A stretch of 64,000 bases of DNA, taken from NCBI RefSeq assembly GCF_051433165.1, contig NZ_JBHMFS010000024.1:1-64000 (forward strand). Direction: 5' to 3'. The notes under the pieces are model-generated. The model did no database searches. It was not told the origin of the DNA and was given only the letters and a program-made list of their open reading frames with translations. The stretch is from Falsiroseomonas sp051433165 (GTDB lineage: Bacteria > Pseudomonadota > Alphaproteobacteria > Acetobacterales > Acetobacteraceae). Positions 8,938 through 18,706 of this stretch are shown here, in pieces (position 1 is the stretch's first letter; each line of letters begins with the position of its first letter). A program made the position numbers and the translations under genes.

Positions 8938-11607
8938 TCAGAGCCCGTCACTGGCGATCCACGCCTCTAGCCTCTCGGGGCTGAGCTTCCCCTGGTCGAG
9001 CGGGCCGACGCCGCTGGTGTAAATGCGTGTCCGGTTGTCGGGTGGCCCTTCGTCCAGGCTGTCAGGATCGGCGGCGACCAGCGTGCCGAGGCGGAACTGC
9101 CCGCGCGCCTGGAAGTCGAGCCTGCGGAGGGCGTGGGAGAGGAGTTTCTCAAGCCGCCCCTTTTCGCCGCCCTCAGCGATTTGGATGCCGCGCATCACCA
9201 GCGTCTTGTGCAACGTGCGCAGGCAGATCACGTCGCGTGTCACCAGCGGGTGCGGCGCTTGGTCGAGGAGATCGAGAATGTCCCGGTCAAGCGGATCACG
9301 CATCTCCTCGATCACCTGTTGCTTCGTCTCGCTGTCGGGCGCGCGGCCGTTGGCGGCGAGGAAGGCAGGGTGCGGCTCGAACTTCGTCTCAAGCCAACCC
9401 TTGAACGCCGGTAGGCTGCGCTCGATGGCCTCGTGGACCTCCGCATAGAACTTCGGATCGTGGGTCAGGAGCCTGTCCACCTGGGCCTTCGTCTGGATGC
9501 CTTCGGGCTGCACCAAGAAGAACCGAGTGTCCTTGATGGTGAGCGCGAGCACGTCGGGATGGTTCGTCAGGCCGATGTAGCTCGCGGTGTTGATGACGTT
9601 GCGCGTGCCCTCGAACATGAACCTAGGCGACACCATGTCATTCGTTATCATCGGCTTCATACGCTCGATCACCGCCGCCTTCGCGTAGCTGGGCACCCAC
9701 AACTCTTCGATCACCTTGAGCAGATGCCCGTCCATCCATGAGCCGTCTGTCTTGTCCATCAACACGTTCGGCTGATAGACGCCAACGTTTTCCTGGCCGA
9801 TGAGCCGCGACGGAATGGTGAAGATCGCCGTCGTTTTGCCGGTGCCTTCCGCCGAGCAGAGGATGATGCAGAAGCTCACGCGCTGCCGCAGGATCACCGT
9901 CTTGTGGATGAACGTCAGCACGATGCCAGTGTCCCGCTCCGTGCCGCAGACGCGGCGATAGAGCTTGAGGATCGTGCGAATGTCCTTCTTCTCCTGCTCA
10001 GTCCAGGGACCGTGCTTGGAGGGCACGGCGCCGCGTGTGTGGAAGCGGTTGACGTAGCGGATGCCGTTGAGCGAGTAGAGGCGCGGCTTGCGGATACGCG
10101 ACGGACCTTCACCGTCGCCACCGGCCTCATCGTCTAGCTCGTCGTCGCCTTCGACGCGGTCCTTCTCGGGCTTGTATCCGAGCGCGGCGGCGACGGGCAC
10201 CTTGTAGCGGTTGATCGCGGTCTGCGATGGTGAGACGGAGGGAATGTCCGCACCCTGCGCAAGTTCTTCCGGCGACATGAAGCGCGAGCCGAACGTCACG
10301 TCGAAGTTCTGCAAGTCGTAGAGCAGACCGGTGTGCGCGTCGTAGAACCGCTTGATGTTCGTCACCCACACGAAGGACCGCAGCCACCTTGGCATGGTGG
10401 CGATATCGGGATCGCGATATGCGATTTCTTTCGTAGCCGTTCCTTCGCCTAGCGACATACCGGTGATGCGCTTGAAGGCGATGCGATACTGCGACCTTAG
10501 CTCGGCACGCGCCGTCGCCGTGTCCACCTGTAGCGAGCGCGCGTCCTCCGCACAGTCCTCCAACTCCGAGCGGTTCTGCCCACGTGCCATGCGCGCGAGC
10601 AGCTTCTCGAAGCGGTCCTCGCGCTGCGGCTTCGTCCAGTCTTTCGCCCATTTGATAACGGTGCGGATGGACGTGCGGCTCTCACCGACATTGCTGCCGC
10701 GCGCGCTTTCCCAGCGCTCACGCAAGCCTTCTGGATCGTAATGCGGCGTGGAGGCGCACCACTCATCCACCAGTGAGTAGCCGTCCTCGCTGCCGTCCGT
10801 ATCGTCGTGGACAGCGAAGATGACCTGTAGCCACTTGTCGCGGTCCCACCAGCCGTTGCCGGCCTCGTCCTTTGCCTCTGCCGGCGGCAGCGCGGCGAGG
10901 TATCGCTTGATCTGCTCAAGCGACAGGTTAAGCGCGGGGCGCGTGTCAATGTCGAGAACCGGATCGTCGTCGCCCGGCACCGGGATCGTGTCAGTGCCTT
11001 CGTTGACACCTTCACCGTCCTTGATGCTCACGGCTTCGCGAAGAATCAGAGAAACAATTTCGTCCAGTGGGTTGAGGTCGTCGGGCGTGCCTTCATAACG
11101 CTGGCCGGTGATCGTGACGTAGCGCGTGGCGCGATAGAATATCTCGCCCTTGGCGCCGCCGCTCATCTTGTAGGGCTTGTGGATAGGCTTGTCGGCAAGC
11201 CGTGTCGTGAACCTACCAACGATCCGAACACCCTCACCGGAAGGCGTGATCTCGGTATAGCTGTTCGCACGCGTGACGATCCGCTCAGCCCAATCAGCGA
11301 GCGTTCCCGTATCCTTGTGGCGACAGTCGTCCAGATCAATCCAGACTTCTTCGCGCGAGGCTGACACCACGAAGCCGACGCCATCTGCGCGGTCTGCGCG
11401 CTTTGCGGCAATGGCGGTGGTGAAGTCCGACCAATGACGCGGGTTCTTGTTGCTCGCCTTGCGCTCAGGAAAGCGCGGCTGGAACGGCGGCTTGGTCAGC
11501 TTGCCGGTGTTGGTTTTGACCCAACGCCAGATCAGCCAGCCGGGCTTACCCTTGAGGTGGGCAAGCGCCTGCGGAAACGGCGTGCGTTCCTTTACCATTG
11601 CGCTCAC
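8938..11607 (-). CDS. Phage/plasmid-type primase-helicase (PrimPol + D5/SF3-like NTPase)
   Basis: An 889-residue replication protein. The N-terminal 250 residues look like an archaeo-eukaryotic primase-polymerase: VWIDLDDCR gives the metal-binding D-x-D pattern, followed by SYTEITPSGEGVRI. A PriCT-like segment follows around residues 230-310 (WLQVIFAVHDDTDGSEDGYSL, LRERWESARG). The C-terminal half has a P-loop, CSAEGTGKTTAIF, and a DUF5906-type helicase region (KVIEELWVPSYAKAAVIERM, ITNDMVSPRFMFEG). It should prime and unwind the element's own origin. GTG 11607 overlaps the upstream HTH gene's stop as GTGA, favouring this start over ATG 11598. Confidence 0.85.
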   Translation of the reverse strand: MSAMVKERTPFPQALAHLKGKPGWLIWRWVKTNTGKLTKPPFQPRFPERKASNKNPRHWSDFTTAIAAKRADRADGVGFVVSASREEVWIDLDDCRHKDTGTLADWAERIVTRANSYTEITPSGEGVRIVGRFTTRLADKPIHKPYKMSGGAKGEIFYRATRYVTITGQRYEGTPDDLNPLDEIVSLILREAVSIKDGEGVNEGTDTIPVPGDDDPVLDIDTRPALNLSLEQIKRYLAALPPAEAKDEAGNGWWDRDKWLQVIFAVHDDTDGSEDGYSLVDEWCASTPHYDPEGLRERWESARGSNVGESRTSIRTVIKWAKDWTKPQREDRFEKLLARMARGQNRSELEDCAEDARSLQVDTATARAELRSQYRIAFKRITGMSLGEGTATKEIAYRDPDIATMPRWLRSFVWVTNIKRFYDAHTGLLYDLQNFDVTFGSRFMSPEELAQGADIPSVSPSQTAINRYKVPVAAALGYKPEKDRVEGDDELDDEAGGDGEGPSRIRKPRLYSLNGIRYVNRFHTRGAVPSKHGPWTEQEKKDIRTILKLYRRVCGTERDTGIVLTFIHKTVILRQRVSFCIILCSAEGTGKTTAIFTIPSRLIGQENVGVYQPNVLMDKTDGSWMDGHLLKVIEELWVPSYAKAAVIERMKPMITNDMVSPRFMFEGTRNVINTASYIGLTNHPDVLALTIKDTRFFLVQPEGIQTKAQVDRLLTHDPKFYAEVHEAIERSLPAFKGWLETKFEPHPAFLAANGRAPDSETKQQVIEEMRDPLDRDILDLLDQAPHPLVTRDVICLRTLHKTLVMRGIQIAEGGEKGRLEKLLSHALRRLDFQARGQFRLGTLVAADPDSLDEGPPDNRTRIYTSGVGPLDQGKLSPERLEAWIASDGL

Positions 11608-11852
11608 CGGTCAAGCAATGTGCGGGTGGACTGCAGGCTCTCAACGAAGTGCTGCAGGCTTTCGACCGTGATCAGCGACTTCGCTCCGATCTTCACCAGC
11701 GTGAGGTGCCGCTCCGCAATCAGCTGATAGATCTTCGTGCGGCCAACCCCGATCAGGCGGCACGCGGCGTCTATCGGCACGAGAAGTACGTGGTACGGCA
11801 TGTGTTCGCCGCCACTGGCCAGTCGCTGTCCTGCGTATTGCTTCGGGTGCAT
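11604..11852 (-). CDS. AlpA/excisionase-like helix-turn-helix protein
   Basis: A small basic protein with a MerR/HTH_17-like wing-helix region (IDAACRLIGVGRTKIYQLIAERHLTLVKIG), the type found in AlpA and Xis proteins of P4-like elements. Start ATG 11852 is preferred since AGAGG lies six bases upstream. ATG 11801 and 11858 are alternatives. Its stop overlaps the primase start, so both are probably translated from one message. It probably regulates integrase or excision, or acts as a directionality factor. Confidence 0.75.
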   Translation of the reverse strand: MHPKQYAGQRLASGGEHMPYHVLLVPIDAACRLIGVGRTKIYQLIAERHLTLVKIGAKSLITVESLQHFVESLQSTRTLLDR

Positions 11853-11950
11853 ATCCATCCTCTTACGTTCGTACTCGCCTACGCAAGGACGGATGTACGC
11901 GGACAGCATGGCCCTCCTACAGGTGAAATAAGTATTGCCCCGACCGAGAG

Positions 11951-12703
11951 TTATTTACCGGGGCGAGTCCGGCAAGCTGCGGGTTCTCTACACCTGGGCC
12001 TGACCTTGGCCACGCTGAGCTTGAAAAGCCGGCTGACCTCGAGCTCTGCCGGCTCCCTGTAGACGTCTGACAGGTAGTTACTCAGCTGCTTCTTGAGCGC
12101 CTCGAAGCTCGGCACCACCCACACCCGCCTTGCCTCATGATCCTGGAGGCTATCCCGCACCGCCGAGATGCACTCGCTCAGGAACCGGTGCGTAGGACCG
12201 CCCGATGCCGAGGGCTCGCGACCGAAAGCGAGGCGGAAATATGCAAGCAGCGGAGGATAGACGAAGAGTTGAAAGTCGCTCATCGGCCGACCGAGCCCGA
12301 GGAACGGCTTGGCGTAAGCGTCAATCCACCGCTCCATCTCCTCAACATACTTCGGCGACATCAGAGGCGGTGGATGCCGAGTCTGCGCGCAGTCTGCGAT
12401 CGTCTCGCGAAAGGCACTGAAGGCCTTTCCAACGCTCCTACCCTGCTCAAGACTGGCCTCAGGCGGCCGCGCGAGCTTCCGGGTCGCCTTGCGCAGCACC
12501 CGCGATAGGGTGTCATAGAGGGCACCTTGATGAGGCGCCAGCTCGCGGGGTACATCAAATTGCCTGTTCTTGGTCTTCTCGAAGATGCGGCGCGCTGCGT
12601 CACGGCTGATCAACCGCGCACCCGTAGCCGCACCTGCTTCTGGCGGGCCGGCGGCGCCCTCTTGTGCTGGAATCAAGTCTTGCTCCTCGTACGCGCTGCA
12701 CAC
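11951..12703 (-). CDS. Hypothetical protein of the integrative element
   Basis: A 250-residue, mostly helical protein with no family I recognise. Residues 25-45 (ARLISRDAARRIFEKTKNRQ) and 100-165 are rich in charged and aromatic residues (MSPKYVEEMERWIDAYAKPF, FQLFVYPPLLAYFRLAFG). The C-terminus is basic. It has no signal peptide or membrane helix. The start is given as GTG 12703, with low certainty. It sits between integrase and AlpA-like gene, where satellites carry accessory or regulatory genes. Confidence 0.6.
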   Translation of the reverse strand: MCSAYEEQDLIPAQEGAAGPPEAGAATGARLISRDAARRIFEKTKNRQFDVPRELAPHQGALYDTLSRVLRKATRKLARPPEASLEQGRSVGKAFSAFRETIADCAQTRHPPPLMSPKYVEEMERWIDAYAKPFLGLGRPMSDFQLFVYPPLLAYFRLAFGREPSASGGPTHRFLSECISAVRDSLQDHEARRVWVVPSFEALKKQLSNYLSDVYREPAELEVSRLFKLSVAKVRPRCREPAACRTRPGK

Positions 12704-12769
12704 TGTGGCTGCATTGGATTGGACGGTATTATCGCTCGGAACTTTTGGAAGGACAGGTGAGGGGACTCA

Positions 12770-14104
12770 TCACGTGACGAGGCGCGCCTCGTTGACCTTC
12801 GTCAGCACTCCGCTTATGCCCGCAGCGGCGGGAGAACTCGCCGCCGCGGAGGACAGCGGTGCGGGCGGGCTTGCGTCAGGCTTCTCCTCGGGACGACAGT
12901 ACTTGGCCCAATCCTCCATGAGCTTGCGCCGTTTGGCGAACAGGTCCCCACGCGCGTAGGCCTGCTCGACACGGTCACCAAGCCGGTGCGCCAATGCCGC
13001 TTCCACGACCTCACGGGCATGCGACGTGGTCTCGCCGCACCAATCGCGGAACGTCGAGCGGAAGCCATGTGGCGTGAACGCCCCCTGCCCCATCCGCCGC
13101 AGCAGCATTGCCATCGCCATCTCCGACAGCGGTCGCCCCGCTCTTTGGCCCGGGAACACCAACGGATCCCGTTCCTCCGCAGACCGGGTCGCCCAGAGGT
13201 CGCTCAGCAACTCAATCGCCGCCAGGGAGAGCGCTACACGGTGTTCCCGCCCGGCCTTCATACGTGTCGCTGGCACTGTCCAGACCGCACCCTGGAGATC
13301 GAGTTCCGACCACTTCGCGCCCAGCACTTCGCCCGATCGGGACGCTGTCAGCACGCAAAGCTCGAGCGCTCGAGCCGCTGTTCCGTCTCTAGCACGCAGC
13401 GCAACCATGAACGCAGGGAGGTCCTCCCAGGGAAGCGCAGCATGGTGACGTACGGGCCTCACCTTGCTCCGGCTTGGAAACAGCTTGTCGAGGTGGCCTC
13501 GCCAGCGGCCCGGGTTCGCCCCCTCACGCCAGCCGTGGGCCGTAGCGAAGTCGAGCACGGCCTCAATTCGGCCCCGCAGTCGGGACGCGGTCTCCGGCTT
13601 TTGTAGCCAAAGTGGGCGGAGTGCCGCGACGACGTGGGAGGTCTCTACCGTCGCAACCGGCAGCATGCCGAGATGGGGACCGGCGTACTCCCGGAGCGTC
13701 ATTGTCCACTGCGCGCGATGCTTGGTGTTCTTCCAGCCGGCTTCGTGGGCGGCGAGGTAGCGTTCCGCGGTCTGGCTAAAGGTGAGTGCCTTGCGCGCTG
13801 CCTCCGCAGCGGCGGCCCTCGCCGTCGCCTCGACCGCGCGGTGGTCAAGAGGGTCAGCGCCCGCCGCGATCAGGCGCCGTATGTCGGCAGCCTTGTCCCG
13901 GGCCGCGGCAAGGGAGACCGCGTCCGGCCCGCGCGCGGGACCGAGGCCCATATCGCGGCGACGGCCAGCGAAGGTGTAGCGCAGCATCCAGGTCGCGGTG
14001 CCAGCGGGCTTGACCACGAGCATCAGCCCTGCACCGTCGACGTGAATGCCCGGCTTGGAAGCCTTCACACCGGCCGCTGTTAGCCCCGCTGCGCGCTTGG
14101 GCAT
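12770..14104 (-). CDS. int: P4-type tyrosine site-specific integrase
   Basis: A 444-residue tyrosine recombinase. The N-terminal DUF4102 arm-binding domain (GIHVDGAGLMLVVKPAGTATW, FAGRRRDMGLGP) is followed by a SAM-like core-binding domain. The catalytic domain follows: first Arg in TASRSGEVLGAKW, H-x-x-R in TPHGFRSTFRDW, the later His in ALAHRLGDRVEQAY, and the nucleophile Tyr in the same element (QAYARGDLF). All key residues are present, so it should be active. It would insert and excise the element at 8.2-14.9 kb. The C-terminal 45 residues are low-complexity (Ala/Pro/Ser). Confidence 0.93.
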   Translation of the reverse strand: MPKRAAGLTAAGVKASKPGIHVDGAGLMLVVKPAGTATWMLRYTFAGRRRDMGLGPARGPDAVSLAAARDKAADIRRLIAAGADPLDHRAVEATARAAAAEAARKALTFSQTAERYLAAHEAGWKNTKHRAQWTMTLREYAGPHLGMLPVATVETSHVVAALRPLWLQKPETASRLRGRIEAVLDFATAHGWREGANPGRWRGHLDKLFPSRSKVRPVRHHAALPWEDLPAFMVALRARDGTAARALELCVLTASRSGEVLGAKWSELDLQGAVWTVPATRMKAGREHRVALSLAAIELLSDLWATRSAEERDPLVFPGQRAGRPLSEMAMAMLLRRMGQGAFTPHGFRSTFRDWCGETTSHAREVVEAALAHRLGDRVEQAYARGDLFAKRRKLMEDWAKYCRPEEKPDASPPAPLSSAAASSPAAAGISGVLTKVNEARLVT

Positions 14105-14140
14105 CGCTCACACTCCGCTCAAGTAGGGACTACGGATCCG

Positions 14141-14160
14141 ATCCCCACTTCCATCCCCAC
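14141..14160 (-). repeat. Tandem TGGGGAT motif upstream of int
   Basis: On the minus strand GTGGGGATGG-AAGTGGGGAT gives two direct copies about 36 bp upstream of the integrase start. Similar short G-rich direct repeats lie before many P4-type integrase genes, where Int or AlpA bind. That role is assumed here. Confidence 0.4.
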
Positions 14161-14218
14161 ATAATCGTTGCGAACGACCGCGGATGCAAGCAAGCAGTGG
14201 CGAGCCAGAACTCCAATA

Positions 14219-14239
14219 AATCAATGCACTGGATTGATT
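14219..14239. repeat. Inverted repeat AATCAAT / ATTGATT
   Basis: Seven-base perfect inverted repeat with a seven-base spacer (GCACTGG), about 120 bp upstream of int in otherwise GC-rich DNA. It could be an operator or a recombinase arm site. Confidence 0.35.
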
Positions 14240-14875
14240 GAATGGCTCACGCAGAGGCCTTCGCGGTCACCAAAGGACAGCCACGGATGGGGGTTCGGCG
14301 GCCACCCCGTCCGCCAGTTCCCATACGAGCCGTACTCTCCGCCTGACCTAGCACCGCGCTGAGTGGCAGGTTTCCTGGGGTTTTCGGGGCAGACCTGTTG
14401 ACTGGCCAGACGCGGAGAAGGCCGAAAATCGCTCTCCGCAGGCCAATTCTCTCCAGACCTCCTGACTTGGCCGTTTTAGTACGGAACTCAAAAACCTACG
14501 TAAAAGGCCGCTTTCAGCGCGGTCGGCACTTGCCGTGGTTCGAACCCCACTTGCCCGAAATCCGTAGCGAGGCAAGAAGGCGCCCCATCGGGCGTTCAGT
14601 CGATCAGGCAGTCAATCAGGCCGACGATGCGTCCCACCCGACGATTGGAGCCCGTCCCCGCTACCAGCAGGGCTTTCGCCAGGCTGGCCTGTCCGATCCA
14701 ACGTTGACCCATCTTCGCCTCGCCACCCCCTTCACCAGGCTCTCCGAATCAGCCCATCGCTCGCTCAGTAAGGCGTTTCTCATAGGTCGCCAGGGGTGCC
14801 CACGAAGGGGGTCTACTACGCATAGCCAAAGAACAGGAAGGTGGGTTTTACCCCGCCTCCCCTCTGGTTCAGCAC
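14240..14875. other. Non-coding right flank of the integrative element
   Basis: No gene was recognised. A T-arm-like GGTTCGAACC at 14537-14546 is the only tRNA-like feature. The surrounding bases do not form T and acceptor stems on either strand, so no tRNA is called. The element's attachment site next to int probably lies here. Confidence 0.45.
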
Positions 14876-17800
14876 TTACGAGAAAATGAAGTCGTTACTG
14901 ACGTTGACGCTCAGCAACTGCTGCAACGTCGTATCTCCGTCCGCGTCCGCTAGCGCGAAGCTGAAGTCAAGGGTGGCGTCGATGGTCCCACTGGTCTGCT
15001 GCACAAACCCAATGTCCACGATCTTCACCACATCGGTATCGGTCGGGTCGAAAGCCGTCAGGTTGCTGGTGGCACTGCTGCCGCCACTGGCCCCAATAGC
15101 CCCGTTCAGGTTGATGGCTAAGCCTGTCAATCCGTTGCCACTCTGCATAATCTGCATGCCCTGGATCTGGTAGGTCTCGCCAGCGACCGTGTAGTCGTTC
15201 TGCTCAATGATGAGCAGGGCATCGTTGTTATCGAGCGTGAACTGGGTGCTGTACGGGAAGGGAATATTGGCGGTCCCTTTGATCAGGTCGGAGTTCTCCA
15301 CGTTGATCGCCCGCGTTGTCTCGTTCCCGCTGGCGTCCTTCATGTCGAGAATTACCACCAAGTCTTCACTGTTTCCGATTAGATCGAACTTGATGACAAT
15401 ACCGCTGGCCGACGCCGTTGGATCAAGCCTCTCGGTTCCGCCACCCGGAGCAGCCGGATTGACATCGTTGAGGATGTTTTCTTTGAAGAACCGCAGCGTC
15501 AGCAGTTCACCTTTTTGTATTGTATCGCCCGCGACGCCATTCGTTGCCTGCGTTGCACTGACCCAGACCTCGTTTCGGTTGGTGACCAAATCGCCGGCGT
15601 TGAACGTGGTGTCATTAGCTACGGGGTCTCCCTCGCCTATCGTATTGAACCCGAAGCCGATCTGCCGGGTGACTGCGTTTGCGGTGAATTGAACGAAGAA
15701 CGGATTGGCATCGCCGTCCTGCGTCAGTTGCTGGGCAACAATCAGCGGCTGGCCCGTGTTACCCGTCGGTCGCTTCGCCACCAACTCACTGGTCTGCAGC
15801 ACTTCGAAGCTGAACCCCTCGATCACGTCCGTGAGGGTGAACGTGTAGGTGTCCAAATCCTTGTCAAAGACGAGATTGCCGGCCGCCATAGCGTCCTGCA
15901 CGCCAGCAGTGATCGGGTCTTTGTCGTAATGGAACGAAAAGTTGAAGGTTGCAGAGGTCAGACTCTCTGACATGAGCGTCGCCACGGCGTTGGTGATGCT
16001 CGGGTTCTGGGCGTTGTCAACCGTACCCGTCAGAGAGATCTGCACACCTGCAAGGGAACTGTCGACATCGACGAAGTCTGAGCCCCCAGTCAAATATTCC
16101 GCGGCCGCACGCTTGTCTGTCATGTCGTAGCCAAATGCGCCACTGGCTGTCTGGCCCACTGCGTTGCCTAGCTGCTCGGGCGTTTGAATGCCCTGAGTAA
16201 CAGGGTCAGCGTCGAAGGGCGCCGTGATCACCGGATCGGTGTCGTTGAAGGTCAGCGACAGGCCCGCGTTCGTGCTTTCCGACGAGACAACGTCCTCGTC
16301 GCCGTCCGTCACCGTTACCGTCGACACCACGTTGATCAGACCATCGAGGTCGAGCGTGTTGTCCTCGCCCACGCCCTGCGGCGCGTTCGAATGCTCGAGC
16401 GCCACCAGCGAGGTCAGCGTCACCGTCGTGCCGGACAGCGTCACCGTGAACGCCGTCGCGTCAAGCGTGGCGTCGCCGTTGCTGTCGTACTGGCCCGAGA
16501 TCTGCGTGGCCGAGTCGGCCACCAGCGTGATCGCGTGGTTGCCCGTCGTGGTCTGCAGCCCGGTCGCCGTCGCGCCCGCCAGGGCCAGCGCGTGGGTCAC
16601 GTTCGTCGTGTAGCCGTCGACCGCGCTCGCCGTGTAGGCCGGCGGCGTGATCGTCGCCTGGGCCTCGCCGAGAGCCCCGCTCGCCTCGACCACCTCGGCC
16701 GCGCCAACCACCGTTGCCGCCGTGATCGAGAGCGTCGGATCGGTGTCGTTGAAGGTCAGCGACAGGCCTGAGCTCGTGCTTTCCGACGAGACAACGTCCT
16801 CGTCGCCGTCCGTCGCCGTTACCGTCGACACCACGTTGACCAGACCATCGAGGTCGAGCGTGTTGTCCTCGCCCACGCCCTGCGGCGCGTTCGAATGCTC
16901 GAGCGCCACCAGCGAGGTCAGCGTCACCGTCGTGCCGGACAGCGTCACCGTGAACGCCGTCGCGTCAAGCGTGGCGTCGCCGTTGCTGTCGTACTGGCCC
17001 GAGATCTGCGTGGCCGAGTCGGCCACCAGCGTGATCGCGTGGTTGCCCGTCGTGGTCTGCAGCCCGGTCGCCGTCGCGCCCGCCAGGGCCAGCGCGTGGG
17101 TCACGTTCGTCGTGTAGCCATCGACCGCGCTCGCCGTGTAGGCCGGCGGCGTGATCGTCGCCTGGGCCTGGCCGAGAGCCCCGCTCGCCTCGACCACCTC
17201 GGCCGCGCCAACCACCGGTGCCGCCGTGATCGCGAGCGTCGGACCGTCGTCGTCAAAGTTGATGAAGGAGCCGACCTGTTCCGTGTAGGCGCTGGGGGTC
17301 GTCGTCGAGAAATGGAACTCGGTGATGTCGAGCCCTTCGTTTGAATCGACACCCGTAACCTGCAGCCGATCCATTGGGCTGGCGGTCGTCAGATCGACGA
17401 TGCTGACGTTATCGAGCCCTCGAATGGTGACGGTGTTCCCGCTCCCGCTGAGCCCCGAGACGACAACGTTGCCGCTCCCGGTAGCATAGGTACCGTCCGT
17501 GGTGATGGTGGAAGCAAATCCCGATGCACCGGAGAGCTTGATGCTGGTGATGTCGACGCCGGCGGCCGTGGTGCCGTCAAAGAAGTCAGTGCCTTGCTCG
17601 TTGCCCGAATTGTTGAAGGCGCTGATGCTGATGTCTACCCGTAAATTCGGATTGGAAGGCGTGATCTGGTTGATCGTGAATCCCGCCGCCGTGATCGTTT
17701 CGATATGGCTGGCGTACTGGATCTCCGAGGCACTGCCTGCGGGGTCGTTGCCGCCGGTTACGAAATCAACCTGGAGCGTTTCGTTTGGATTGATGCTTTG

Positions 17801-18481
17801 GTTGTCGACACCGAAGCCCTGTGTACTGACGTTGGCGGCGCCACCGTTCAAACCAATAACCAATAGCTGGTTGGAAGGGTCGTTTGTCGAATTGATGAGG
17901 TAGAACTCATTGTTTCCGGGCGCGGCGTTCGAGCCCAGGAAGCTGGCTGTGGTGGTTGCCGAGACCGAGGCGAAAACCATGTCCGAAAGGTCGATTCTGT
18001 CGTCCGGGTTGGTCTCATCCGGATGCAGCAGCGGCACATACTGGACCGTAACGAGGTCCGCATTGGTGTTGCTGGTGTTGACCAGGGCAAAGGAGAAGGC
18101 GAGCGGTCCGGTTTCAACGGGCTCGGCCAATGGGTCGGAGGTACCGATGACGCCGATCACGACGTTTGCATTGGCCGCATCCCGGAACAGCCAGACGTAA
18201 TTGCCATCGACCGTCTGGATGTTGCTGTTCACGCCGACGGTCGTGGAGAACGGAGTTCCATTCGCGTTCTGAGAGAGAACGACCGTGCTGATGGTTTCCC
18301 CCGCGCTCGCCGAGGCCACTACGAAGTTGGTCTTGTATGCGACTTCCGGTGGGGTGATCCCGCCCGCACCATCAAGACCCAGGAGATAGGTTACGGTCGG
18401 GTTGACGACATTGCTGTCATCGTCCTGATTTCCAAGGGTCTCGTCGATGACGAGGTCCTGTGTCGTGATGTCGAGTGCCAT
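14876..18481 (-). CDS. Large secreted repeat protein (T1SS/adhesin type, DUF5801-like repeats)
   Basis: A 1201-residue acidic, cysteine-poor protein. After an N-terminal region begin VCBS/DUF5801-like domains, with signatures such as HALALAGATATGL, VALEHSNAPQG and DLDGLVNVVSTVTATDGDED. Two of these domains are nearly identical. The C-terminal 350 residues form a separate beta-rich domain ending in LDFSFALADADGDTTLQQLL. There is no N-terminal signal peptide, which fits type I secretion, but no RTX nonapeptides are seen. ATG 18481 has GAGGGA at good spacing. An upstream TTG (18514) is less likely. It probably acts at the cell surface in attachment or biofilm. Confidence 0.75.
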   Translation of the reverse strand: MALDITTQDLVIDETLGNQDDDSNVVNPTVTYLLGLDGAGGITPPEVAYKTNFVVASASAGETISTVVLSQNANGTPFSTTVGVNSNIQTVDGNYVWLFRDAANANVVIGVIGTSDPLAEPVETGPLAFSFALVNTSNTNADLVTVQYVPLLHPDETNPDDRIDLSDMVFASVSATTTASFLGSNAAPGNNEFYLINSTNDPSNQLLVIGLNGGAANVSTQGFGVDNQSINPNETLQVDFVTGGNDPAGSASEIQYASHIETITAAGFTINQITPSNPNLRVDISISAFNNSGNEQGTDFFDGTTAAGVDITSIKLSGASGFASTITTDGTYATGSGNVVVSGLSGSGNTVTIRGLDNVSIVDLTTASPMDRLQVTGVDSNEGLDITEFHFSTTTPSAYTEQVGSFINFDDDGPTLAITAAPVVGAAEVVEASGALGQAQATITPPAYTASAVDGYTTNVTHALALAGATATGLQTTTGNHAITLVADSATQISGQYDSNGDATLDATAFTVTLSGTTVTLTSLVALEHSNAPQGVGEDNTLDLDGLVNVVSTVTATDGDEDVVSSESTSSGLSLTFNDTDPTLSITAATVVGAAEVVEASGALGEAQATITPPAYTASAVDGYTTNVTHALALAGATATGLQTTTGNHAITLVADSATQISGQYDSNGDATLDATAFTVTLSGTTVTLTSLVALEHSNAPQGVGEDNTLDLDGLINVVSTVTVTDGDEDVVSSESTNAGLSLTFNDTDPVITAPFDADPVTQGIQTPEQLGNAVGQTASGAFGYDMTDKRAAAEYLTGGSDFVDVDSSLAGVQISLTGTVDNAQNPSITNAVATLMSESLTSATFNFSFHYDKDPITAGVQDAMAAGNLVFDKDLDTYTFTLTDVIEGFSFEVLQTSELVAKRPTGNTGQPLIVAQQLTQDGDANPFFVQFTANAVTRQIGFGFNTIGEGDPVANDTTFNAGDLVTNRNEVWVSATQATNGVAGDTIQKGELLTLRFFKENILNDVNPAAPGGGTERLDPTASASGIVIKFDLIGNSEDLVVILDMKDASGNETTRAINVENSDLIKGTANIPFPYSTQFTLDNNDALLIIEQNDYTVAGETYQIQGMQIMQSGNGLTGLAINLNGAIGASGGSSATSNLTAFDPTDTDVVKIVDIGFVQQTSGTIDATLDFSFALADADGDTTLQQLLSVNVSNDFIFS
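16233..17240 (-). repeat. Tandem 504-bp coding repeat, two units
   Basis: Units 16233-16736 and 16737-17240 differ at only a few bases and encode near-identical 168-residue domains. The unit length is a multiple of three, so loss or gain keeps the frame. Such high DNA identity suggests recent duplication or gene conversion. Confidence 0.9.
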
Positions 18482-18706
18482 GTCTGGTGCTTCCCTCGGA
18501 TTGAAGTCAATCAATCGCGCGCCGGGTCACCGATGATCGCCCTTCCGCTGAACCGCTGGCGCCCGGCGATCGCCGCTTCGTCGCAAGGGCAGACTGAACC
18601 GAGCCATCGTTGACAACCATGGACCAGAGTATCCGTATCCAGGGATACAGTGGCCTGAACCTCTCGGTTGCCCGCAGCGCGGTATCCCTGCTGTTCGCCG
18701 GTTTAT

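Larger units (their letters stand above)
8244..14875. mobile_element. P4-like small integrative element (satellite-type)
   Basis: Four minus-strand genes in a row: P4-type tyrosine integrase, an unknown gene, an AlpA/excisionase-like HTH, and a large primase/helicase. This is the core of P4-like satellites and small genomic islands. Flanks of about 0.7 kb without genes lie at each side. Exact ends are not determined: no direct repeat or intact tRNA was seen. No capsid-hijacking or obvious cargo gene is present, so it may be a minimal or degraded element. Confidence 0.65.

Noticed and set aside
14520..14570. T-arm-like GGTTCGAACC as part of a tRNA or attachment site
   Set aside because: The flanking bases do not pair into T and acceptor stems on either strand, and no D or anticodon arm is found at proper distance.
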